Source: Clostridia bacterium
GTDB taxonomy: Bacteria; Bacillota; Clostridia; Christensenellales; Borkfalkiaceae
Direction: 5' to 3'
DNA length: 26,188 nt
Assembly (NCBI GenBank): GCA_021205485.1
Contig: JAJPXK010000044.1
Location: 1 to 26,188 of the forward strand
Shown: piece by piece, positions 20,711-26,188 of the stretch
Position numbering within the stretch: the stretch's first letter is position 1
How the letters are laid out: each line of letters opens with the position of its first letter
Made by a program: the position numbers and the translations under genes
The notes under the pieces: generated by a model
The model's input: only the letters and a program-made list of their open reading frames with translations
The model's database searches: none
Told to the model about the DNA's origin: nothing

Positions 20711-22149
20711 AGTAAATCCTCTTGGTTTTCTATCACGATTCCCGCCTCATGTTCGTAAAAACAGGCCGCGGAGAGTACTTTTTTGTCGCAAAATCTGCCT
20801 GAAATTATCTGCATGCCTATAGGCAGCCCGTTTTTATCCTTGCCGCAGGGCAGAGATGCAGCGGGCAGCCCCGCTATATTTACGGGCACCGTGCAGACGT
20901 CAGAAAGATACATCTGAATGGAATTGCCCCCCGAATATCCTGAAGGGAACGCCGTTTCTGGCGCCGCGGGGGCTATTAATACGTCGCACTCTTTGAACAC
21001 ATTTTCAAAGTCGGCGATAAGGCGGCTGCGGATGAGGCACGCCTTTTTGTAGTACGCGTCGAAGTAGCCGCTTGAAAGCACGTACGTGCCGAGCATGATA
21101 CGCTTTTTAACCTCTTTGCCGAAGCCTTCGGTACGGGTTTTTACCACCATGTCGTCTATGCCGGAGTAGTCTTTGGCCCTGTAGCCGTAGCGGATGCCGT
21201 CGTAGCGGCCTAAGTTAGAGGAAGCCTCGGCGCAGGCTATGATATAGTATACGGGAAGGGCGCTTTTCAAGGCGGGAACGCTGAGGCGGATAACTTCGGC
21301 TCCGCTGCGTTCGTAAAGGGATATTGCCGCGTCAATTGCATTTTTTATCTCGGGATTTATGCCGTCGAAGAACTCCTCGGCGACGCCTATTTTAAGCCCT
21401 TTCACATCCTTTGCAAGTTCGGTTTTTCCGTCTTCGGTAGAAACGGAAGTCTGGTCTTTTGTATCTTTTCCGCGGATGGCGTCGTACACTATGGCGGCGT
21501 CTTCTACAGAGGTTGTTATCGGGCCTATCTGGTCGAGCGACGAGCCGTAAGCTATAAGCCCGTATCGGGAAACCGCCCCGTACGTAGGTTTAAAGCCTAC
21601 CGCGCCGCAAAAAGCCGCGGGCTGGCGGATGGAGCCGCCCGTATCTGAGCCGAGGCCATAAACCGCCATATCGGCCTTTACAGCCGAGGCGACGCCGCCA
21701 GAGGAGCCGCCCGTAACCCTTGTCGTGTTTACGGGATTCAGCGGGGCGCCGTATACCGACGTTTCTGAAGTGGAGCCCATGGCAAATTCATCCATATTTG
21801 TCTTGCCGAGCAGCACCGCGCCCTGGCTTTTGAGCTTGCTCCATACCGTGGCGTCGTAATAGGGCTTAAATCCCTGCAAAATTTTGGAACAGCACGTGGT
21901 AGGCAGTCCGTCGGTGGCGATATTGTCTTTAAGAGTCATGGGAATGCCCGTAAGCAAAGTTCCCTCGCCGTTTTTTATCATTTTGTCGGCGGCTTCGGCG
22001 TTTTTTAACGCTTCGTCAAAGGTTTGGCATACGTACGCGTTGAGCTTTGGATTGAGCCTTTCTATGCGGGAGATATACTCCTTGGTAAGTTCCGCCGAGG
22101 ATATTTTTTTGCCGCGCAAAGCCGAAGAAAGTTGCATGATTTTGCTCAT
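20707..22149 (-). CDS. gatA: Asp-tRNA(Asn)/Glu-tRNA(Gln) amidotransferase subunit A
   Basis: 480 aa, full length. Amidase-signature enzyme with the catalytic triad Lys74 (GIPMTLKDNIATDG), Ser149 (TGGSSGGVAS) and Ser173 (GSDTGGSIRQP). The spacing matches the characterised staphylococcal enzyme, offset by five residues. It hydrolyses glutamine and passes ammonia to GatB. It overlaps gatC by 4 bases at its start and gatB by 4 bases at its end, which favours equal subunit synthesis. Confidence 0.97.
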   Translation of the reverse strand: MSKIMQLSSALRGKKISSAELTKEYISRIERLNPKLNAYVCQTFDEALKNAEAADKMIKNGEGTLLTGIPMTLKDNIATDGLPTTCCSKILQGFKPYYDATVWSKLKSQGAVLLGKTNMDEFAMGSTSETSVYGAPLNPVNTTRVTGGSSGGVASAVKADMAVYGLGSDTGGSIRQPAAFCGAVGFKPTYGAVSRYGLIAYGSSLDQIGPITTSVEDAAIVYDAIRGKDTKDQTSVSTEDGKTELAKDVKGLKIGVAEEFFDGINPEIKNAIDAAISLYERSGAEVIRLSVPALKSALPVYYIIACAEASSNLGRYDGIRYGYRAKDYSGIDDMVVKTRTEGFGKEVKKRIMLGTYVLSSGYFDAYYKKACLIRSRLIADFENVFKECDVLIAPAAPETAFPSGYSGGNSIQMYLSDVCTVPVNIAGLPAASLPCGKDKNGLPIGMQIISGRFCDKKVLSAACFYEHEAGIVIENQEDLL

Positions 22150-22439
22150 TTTACCACCCTCTTTACGGTAAAGTAACCGTTTTCGCCGTTTACGTTTGAA
22201 AGGATTTTTTCGTTAGGCAAGCTTGACGCTACTTCGTCCTCCCGCAAGCCGTTTAAGGGGATTTGCCTAGCCCCTACCTCTCTTATGCTTGCGGCGTCGC
22301 CCTCTACGGCGCTGTTTATGCTGTCCCAAAAGGCTATCATTTCTTCAAATTCGCCCTTGAAGGCTTCGATTTCTTCGTCGGGGAAGTCAAGGCGGGCAAG
22401 GCGGGCGAATTGTTTTAATTGTTTGTCGGTAACTGACAT
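22146..22439 (-). CDS. gatC: Asp-tRNA(Asn)/Glu-tRNA(Gln) amidotransferase subunit C
   Basis: 97 aa. Typical GatC: SVTDKQLKQFARLARLDFPD, then FEEMIAFWDSINSA, a central REDEV and a C-terminal NGENGYFTVKRVVK. GatC wraps around GatA and stabilises the GatA-GatB complex. AAAAGGA precedes the ATG. It is the first gene of the gatCAB unit, separated from aspS by 294 bases that contain repeats. Confidence 0.93.
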   Translation of the reverse strand: MSVTDKQLKQFARLARLDFPDEEIEAFKGEFEEMIAFWDSINSAVEGDAASIREVGARQIPLNGLREDEVASSLPNEKILSNVNGENGYFTVKRVVK

Positions 22440-22545
22440 ATGCTTTTTCCTTTTGATTGTTTATGGTTGGATTTTTTTGAATGGTCGTTATTATTTTTAT
22501 ACGACTTTTCAGCCGACTTAATATGCTGATCGCAGGTACCCGCGG

Positions 22546-22727
22546 GGTCCTTCGACTGCGGGCTATTGCCCTCACGCAGGATGACAGGGGAGGGTCGCCC
22601 CGCTCACGTACTCCGTCATTCCGACGCAGCATTCTGTCATTCTGAGCGGAGCCGAAGAATCTCATTTCGACCTTATCCTTGCAGAGGGTCCTTCGACTTC
22701 ACTACGTTCCGCTCAGGATGACAGGGG
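22546..22727. repeat. REP-like intergenic repeats, three copies
   Basis: Copy A at 22546-22590 and copy C at 22687-22727 start GGTCCTTCGACT and end CAGGATGACAGGGG. Copy B at about 22634-22662 is inverted (CTGTCATTCTGAGCGGAG). Partial half copies lie between. Each is an imperfect palindrome (TCCTTCGAC..GCTCAGGATGACA). This is the widespread class of dispersed bacterial extragenic palindromes. Here they fill the aspS-gatC gap (22440-22733), which holds no gene, and may act as an mRNA processing or termination signal between the two. Confidence 0.8.
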
Positions 22728-22733
22728 CATAAT

Positions 22734-24479
22734 TTACTGTCTTAGTTTTATGTGGACTTCGCGGAGTTGTTTTTCGGTTACTTCGCAGGGGGCGTTGCAC
22801 ATTAAATCCTGCGCGGAGGCGCTCATAGGGAAGGCTATAACCTCGCGGATGTTCTCCTCTTTCTTTAAGAGCATAAGCATGCGGTCGATCCCCGGCGCCA
22901 TGCCCGCGTGAGGGGGCGCCCCGTACTTGAACGCCGTATATAACGCGCCGAATTTTTCCTTAAGCGTCTCTTCGGAGTAGCCCGCGATCTCGAAAGCCTT
23001 TACCATTATATCCAGATTGTGGTTGCGTACCGCCCCCGAAGAAAGTTCTACGCCGTTGCACACGATGTCGTACTGGTAGGCGAGAATATCGAGGGGGTCC
23101 TTGTTTTCAAGAGCTTCAAGCCCGCCCTGAGGCATAGAAAACGGGTTGTGCGTAAAGGCGGGTTTGCCCGTCTCTTCGTCCGTTTCGTACATAGGGAAGT
23201 CGTTTATAAAGCAGAAGCGGTAAGCGTTCTCCTCTAAAAGGCCTAAGCGTACGCCGAGTTCCTGGCGTATCTGCCCCGCGAGCAGGGGGGCCTTGCTCTC
23301 GCTGTCGGCGATAAAGAAAATGGTGTCGCCCGCCTTTAAATCGGCGATGGACGCAAGCTCGCCTTTAAGCTCGTCGGGAATAAATTTATCTATAGGGCCT
23401 TTATATGACATATCTTCCCCTACCTCGAGGTAGCCGAGACCGCCGAGGCCGATAGACAGGGCGTACTGCAACAGTTTTTCGTGGAAGCCCTTGGACATAT
23501 CAGCGTGCACCTTCACCGCCCTCACCGTCCTGTTCTGGAAGGGTTTGAACGTGCATTTGTTGAAAAATTCAGATAAATCTATAATCTTTAACGGGTTGCG
23601 TAAATCGGGCTTGTCGGTGCCGTATTCAAGCATAGCCTGCCTGTAGGATATTACAGGGAAGGGAAGGCTTGTTATCTTGCTGCCTTCGGGGGCAAACTTT
23701 GCAAAGGTGTCGTACAACACCTTTTCTCCTACTCTGAACACGTCTTCCTGAGTGGCGAAGGCCATTTCAAAGTCTAACTGGTAGAACTCGCCGGGCGAAC
23801 GGTCGGCCCTGGCGTCTTCGTCGCGGAAACAGGGGGCTATCTGGAAGTATTTGTCTATCCCGCCTACCATCAGAAGCTGTTTATACTGCTGAGGGGCCTG
23901 CGGAAGGGCGTAAAATTTGCCCTTGTACTTCCTTGAAGGCACGATATAATCCCTCGCCCCTTCGGGGGATGAGGCGCATAAAATAGGCGTCTGCACCTCT
24001 AAAAAGCCGAGGTCGGTCATTTCGCTCCGCAAAAACGAGATGACCTGCGAGCGGAACACGATATTTTCCTTTACTTTGCGGTTGCGGAGATCGAGGTAAC
24101 GGTATTTAAGGCGGATATCCTCCCTCGTCTCTTTAGACGTTATAATTTCAAACGGGAGCTGTTCGCGCACCTTGCCCTGGATGGTAATTTCTTTACAGTT
24201 TAATTCTATCGTGCCCGTAGGTATCTTAGGGTTGTAAGTTTCTTCGTCGCGGCTTTCAATAACGCCCCTTACGGTGATGCAATCTTCTTTGCTTATGCCC
24301 TTTAACAGGTCGGTATCGTGCAAAAGCACCTGTACAACGCCGTAAAAGTCGCGGAGGTCTATAAAGGATACCCCGCCGTGGTCGCGGATATTTTCTACCC
24401 AGCCGCTTAAAACTACCTCTTTGCCTATATCGCTTTCTGTAAGTTTGTCTGCCGTGGTTGTGCGATAAATCTCTGACAT
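22734..24479 (-). CDS. aspS: aspartyl-tRNA synthetase, predicted non-discriminating
   Basis: 581 aa from ATG 24479 (MSEIYRTTTADKL), which has AAGGAG just upstream. A longer frame to 24563 runs into the T-box leader and is rejected. Domains: OB-fold anticodon-binding (GWVENIRDHGGVSFIDLRD, about 27-45), class II core with FLEVQTPIL and ASSPEGARDY, motif 2 FRDEDARADRSPGEFYQLD, bacterial insertion (GAD) domain in the middle, motif 3 GMAPGIDRMLML. His34 in the RDHGG loop is the residue associated with non-discriminating enzymes (Leu in strict ones). With gatCAB next door, this AspRS probably also charges tRNA(Asn) with Asp. Regulated by a T-box. Confidence 0.97.
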   Translation of the reverse strand: MSEIYRTTTADKLTESDIGKEVVLSGWVENIRDHGGVSFIDLRDFYGVVQVLLHDTDLLKGISKEDCITVRGVIESRDEETYNPKIPTGTIELNCKEITIQGKVREQLPFEIITSKETREDIRLKYRYLDLRNRKVKENIVFRSQVISFLRSEMTDLGFLEVQTPILCASSPEGARDYIVPSRKYKGKFYALPQAPQQYKQLLMVGGIDKYFQIAPCFRDEDARADRSPGEFYQLDFEMAFATQEDVFRVGEKVLYDTFAKFAPEGSKITSLPFPVISYRQAMLEYGTDKPDLRNPLKIIDLSEFFNKCTFKPFQNRTVRAVKVHADMSKGFHEKLLQYALSIGLGGLGYLEVGEDMSYKGPIDKFIPDELKGELASIADLKAGDTIFFIADSESKAPLLAGQIRQELGVRLGLLEENAYRFCFINDFPMYETDEETGKPAFTHNPFSMPQGGLEALENKDPLDILAYQYDIVCNGVELSSGAVRNHNLDIMVKAFEIAGYSEETLKEKFGALYTAFKYGAPPHAGMAPGIDRMLMLLKKEENIREVIAFPMSASAQDLMCNAPCEVTEKQLREVHIKLRQ

Positions 24480-24780
24480 ATAAATTCTCCTTCGCGGACG
24501 ATATAAAAAAGCCGTCCGCCTAAAATAGAATTTTAGGACGAACGGTAAAGTCCGTGGTGCCACCTAAATTATTGCCGTTAAGGCAATCGCTTTGCAGGAT
24601 TCTTTTTATCAAATCCCTGCCCTTTACGCAGGCGTACGTCATACCCTACTCGATAATCTTTCAGGCTGCGGCTCGTGAGTGTTATTCGCTTGCGTTCATT
24701 CCGCGGGGCTTGCACCCGCCCCCGCTCGCTGAAGGCGATAAGGCAAGTTACTTCTCTCAGTCATAGCTTTTAAGTTATTT
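24480..24780 (-). promoter_or_regulatory. T-box riboswitch leader of aspS
   Basis: About 300 untranslated bases. The T-box core GGTGGCACCACGG is on the minus strand at 24564-24552 and is followed by a terminator hairpin. The 5' part has the AGAGAAGTA type sequence of stem I (about 24770-24750). Binding of uncharged tRNA would stabilise the antiterminator and allow aspS transcription. A GAC triplet (Asp codon) in TATGACGTAC near 24640 is a candidate specifier, but I could not fold stem I to confirm it. Confidence 0.9.
24505..24545 (-). terminator. T-box-controlled terminator before aspS
   Basis: On the minus strand CCGTTCGTCCTAAAAT pairs with ATTTTAGGCGGACGG (one bulge) across a short loop, followed by TTTTTT (24510-24505). 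It competes with the T-box antiterminator. Confidence 0.85.
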
Positions 24781-24786
24781 TTGGTT

Positions 24787-24815
24787 ATTATAATGTATTT
24801 TTATTCATTTGTCAA
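24787..24815 (-). promoter_or_regulatory. aspS promoter
   Basis: Minus strand TTGACA (24815-24810), exactly 17-base spacer, TATAAT (24792-24787): a perfect consensus sigma-A promoter. Transcription would start near 24780, at the 5' end of the T-box leader. Confidence 0.92.
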
Positions 24816-24860
24816 TATATTTTGCGTATAAATTTAGCGTAATAAAGTAAAAAAGTAAAA

Positions 24861-25067
24861 CTAATCTTCCAGCCCCGCAAGGTAATCTATGCTTACCCCG
24901 AAGTATTTTGATATGGCTACAAGCTTTGAAAGGGTAGGCTCGCACTCGCCCCTTTCCCATAAACTTATCACCGATTTGCCAACGTCAAGCTCTTTGGCGA
25001 GCTGTATCTGGCCTATGCCTTTTTCTGACCTCAACATTTTAAGTCTTTCTGCAAAAACATTATTCAT
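24861..25067 (-). CDS. small XRE-family transcriptional regulator
   Basis: 68 aa from ATG 25067. The frame extends to 25145, but that part crosses the operators and promoter and adds hydrophobic residues that do not belong to the family. The protein is a bare HTH_3 domain: FAERLKMLRSEKGIGQIQLA, then VGKSVISLWERGECEPTLSK and ISKYFGVSIDYLAGLED. It likely dimerises and represses its own region through the twin TTCCC..GGGAA sites. Ordinary chromosomal regulator rather than a phage repressor, judged by size and context. Confidence 0.87.
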   Translation of the reverse strand: MNNVFAERLKMLRSEKGIGQIQLAKELDVGKSVISLWERGECEPTLSKLVAISKYFGVSIDYLAGLED

Positions 25068-25076
25068 AATATTATT

Positions 25077-25094
25077 TTCCCATAATAACGGGAA
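25077..25094. promoter_or_regulatory. operator copy 1 for the XRE regulator
   Basis: TTCCCATAATAACGGGAA, an 18-bp dyad (TTCCC-N8-GGGAA) located 10 bases upstream of the regulator start codon, where binding would block its expression. Confidence 0.7.
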
Positions 25095-25100
25095 AAATGC

Positions 25101-25129
25101 TTGACTTCCCAGTATAACGGGAATATAAT
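25101..25129 (+). promoter_or_regulatory. rightward promoter with operator in its spacer
   Basis: TTGACT (25101-25106), 17-base spacer, TATAAT (25124-25129). The spacer is filled by operator copy 2, so repression by the XRE protein is expected. Downstream lies a possible 28-codon ORF, then the zinc-ribbon genes. Confidence 0.65.
25106..25123. promoter_or_regulatory. operator copy 2 for the XRE regulator
   Basis: TTCCCAGTATAACGGGAA, same TTCCC-N8-GGGAA dyad as copy 1, 29 bp away centre to centre. It also contains TATACT on the minus strand, a possible -10 for the regulator gene. Confidence 0.7.
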
Positions 25130-25181
25130 AATATATATAAACCACACAGGCGGCGTTTTGCTTTTACGCTTTAAAAAGGCG

Positions 25182-25268
25182 ATGCATAAAATTACATACG
25201 ATAAAATGCTGAAGGCATACGCAAAAAGCCGGATTTTGTATGAATTAACAAAAATATTCTTGACATAA
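25182..25268 (+). CDS. possible 28-aa peptide ORF
   Basis: Starts MHKITYDKMLKAYAKSRILY and ends KIFLT. AAGG is close (3 bases) to the ATG, which is short spacing. It is basic and could form an amphipathic helix. Its last codons overlap the next promoter (25260-25289). It is the only frame directly served by the operator-controlled promoter. The evidence for translation is weak. Confidence 0.3.
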   Translation: MHKITYDKMLKAYAKSRILYELTKIFLT

Positions 25269-25289
25269 CGGCGATGGAGAGATTATAAT
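25260..25289 (+). promoter_or_regulatory. promoter of the zinc-ribbon membrane protein genes
   Basis: TTGACA (25260-25265), 18-base spacer, TATAAT (25284-25289), about 35 bases before the 25324 start codon, which has GGAGG. Confidence 0.8.
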
Positions 25290-25323
25290 ATAATTACAAA
25301 ATCTAATTCTGGAGGATATAAAA

Positions 25324-25644
25324 ATGTTTTGCAAAAATTGCGGTAAAGAAATTGATGACAACGCTTTAGTTTGCCCTAACTGCGGCGTAGCTACCGAAGC
25401 TGCGGCCCCCGCGGAAAACAACAAACGCAAGCCTCACGGCGTAGCGCTTGCCGCCAAAGTATTTATCATTATAGGTATGGTTTGCACCTTCTACCTGATA
25501 TTGCCTTTGATTTTCGGCGGAATTGCTTTAAGCCAGATGAAATACGGCAAGCCTTCTGCAGGCATAGGCGTTTGCGTCCTTTTGTTCTGCAACATTATAG
25601 GCGGCATACTTTTACTGTGCTCAAACGACAAGAACTATTATTGA
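25324..25644 (+). CDS. zinc-ribbon membrane protein, 106 aa
   Basis: N-terminal zinc ribbon MFCKNCGKEIDDNALVCPNC (Cys3, 6, 17, 20), an Ala/Pro/Asn/Lys linker, then two hydrophobic membrane segments at about 40-63 and 76-100. The two-helix part with a short loop (ALSQMKYGKPSAGIGV) is DUF4190-like. The ribbon should face the cytoplasm. Such proteins are common in Bacillota with mostly unknown function. It is followed after 17 bases by a paralogue; strong GGAGG before the ATG. Confidence 0.8.
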   Translation: MFCKNCGKEIDDNALVCPNCGVATEAAAPAENNKRKPHGVALAAKVFIIIGMVCTFYLILPLIFGGIALSQMKYGKPSAGIGVCVLLFCNIIGGILLLCSNDKNYY

Positions 25645-25661
25645 TTTAACGGAGAAAGAAA

Positions 25662-26114
25662 ATGTATTGCAAAAATTGCGGAAAGGAGATTGACGATAAA
25701 GCTGTAATGTGCCCGCACTGCGGCACGGTCTTAGACGAAAGCTTTATGAAGCGAAACGCCCCTTCCGCGTCGAACAGCGGACTGGTGACGGCGGCGAGAG
25801 TATTTATTATACTTTCGTTTATAGCCTACGCTTTGGCATTTTTTGTACTTTTAGGTGCGACGATAGGTTCTTCCGTCTTTTTAGGCAATGAGTCGTATGA
25901 AGACACATCGGTATTTATTACCGTTCTTACATACTTTATAATCATAACCATCGTAGGAATTATAGGAATTGTCTTCGGCGCCAAAGCTCTTAAAAAAATC
26001 AACGCGGGAGTAAAGCCCTCTACGGCGGTAAGCGTATGCGTTTTGCTGTTTACCAACGCCATCGCGGGCATACTTCTTCTGTGCACCAAAGAAACTGACT
26101 ACTCTAAAGTTTAA
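25662..26114 (+). CDS. zinc-ribbon membrane protein, 150 aa, paralogue
   Basis: Starts MYCKNCGKEIDDKAVMCPHC, near-identical to the ribbon of the previous gene. It then has three hydrophobic segments: about 41-68 (ARVFIILSFIAYALAFFVLL), 84-110 (FITVLTYFIIITIVGIIGIV) and 121-141 (STAVSVCVLLFTNAIAGILL). The last matches the second helix of its neighbour (ILLLC ending), so the pair arose by duplication with an extra helix inserted or lost. GGAG site before the ATG; co-transcribed with the upstream gene. Function unknown. Confidence 0.8.
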   Translation: MYCKNCGKEIDDKAVMCPHCGTVLDESFMKRNAPSASNSGLVTAARVFIILSFIAYALAFFVLLGATIGSSVFLGNESYEDTSVFITVLTYFIIITIVGIIGIVFGAKALKKINAGVKPSTAVSVCVLLFTNAIAGILLLCTKETDYSKV

Positions 26115-26139
26115 AAACTTTCCTAGAAAAAAACAAAAG

Positions 26140-26163
26140 TTACCGCCGACGGCGGTAATTTTT
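26140..26163 (+). terminator. terminator after the zinc-ribbon pair
   Basis: Perfect 8-bp stem TTACCGCC / GGCGGTAA with a GAC loop, followed by TTTTT. A-rich sequence on the other side makes it potentially bidirectional. The last bases of the window read TTGACA, possibly the -35 of another promoter. Confidence 0.85.
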
Positions 26164-26188
26164 GTTTTTATCCTGTTTAATATTGACA

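Noticed and set aside
22440..22733. Repeat array between aspS and gatC as a CRISPR
   Set aside because: Only three copies, in mixed orientation, with unequal spacing and palindromic ends; it fits REP-like elements.
24480..24563. N-terminal extension of aspS
   Set aside because: It reads through the T-box terminator, has no ribosome binding site, and gives a basic aromatic sequence absent from AspRS. The ATG at 24479 has AAGGAG.
1..26188. Insertion sequences or transposases
   Set aside because: Apart from the phage serine integrase and the HNH gene, no transposase-like frame was seen. The serine recombinase sits next to a phage repressor, so an ICE or IS607-type element is unlikely.

Overview
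The window is the right-hand end of an integrated temperate phage (about positions 1-19264) joined to bacterial chromosome (about 19265-26188). The host looks like a Bacillota (Clostridia-like) bacterium. It has a gatC-gatA-gatB operon next to aspS, a T-box leader in front of aspS, strong TTGACA-17-TATAAT promoters, GGAGG-type ribosome binding sites and small zinc-ribbon membrane proteins. I cannot name a genus. No tRNA, rRNA or CRISPR array was seen.

Prophage, early operon (minus strand, 16195 down to 1 and beyond the left edge). A Cro-like HTH gene is followed by a replication/recombination block: a conserved phage protein, a DUF2800 Cas4-like nuclease, a coiled-coil protein, an Enc34/DUF2815 ssDNA-binding protein, a winged-helix protein and a family A DNA polymerase with proofreading. 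Next comes an AT-richer island (about 2383-10705) of some two dozen small genes. Most are chained by ATGA or short overlaps. It includes an HNH endonuclease, two zinc-ribbon array proteins, a truncated N6-adenine methyltransferase, a DUF3310 protein, a FlbD-like protein, a Lar-like protein and three related cysteine-containing proteins. The left edge cuts a VapE-type primase/helicase. Several real small genes (28-59 codons) are listed here from direct translation.

Prophage, switch and lysogeny operon (16196-19264). A leftward early promoter and a rightward promoter face each other across about 100 bp, with palindromic operators at each. Rightward come an XRE repressor, an unrecognised 249-aa protein and a large serine integrase, each overlapping the next by a few bases, ended by a terminator. 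The integrase end lies beside the 3' end of host gatB, which marks the phage-host junction.

Host part. On the minus strand a consensus promoter drives a T-box leader, aspS (predicted non-discriminating), REP-like repeats, gatC, gatA and gatB. Together these would make Asp-tRNA(Asn) and convert it to Asn-tRNA(Asn). To the right is an autoregulated XRE gene with twin operators, one filling the spacer of a divergent promoter, then two zinc-ribbon membrane protein genes.

Most notable signals: (1) a 7-mer, GCTACAC on the early-transcript strand, occurs 13 times in the prophage against about one expected, once in the opposite orientation, and in all three reading frames as well as between genes; (2) a C9 tract splits a zinc-ribbon gene in a way one base would repair; (3) the face-to-face promoter switch.
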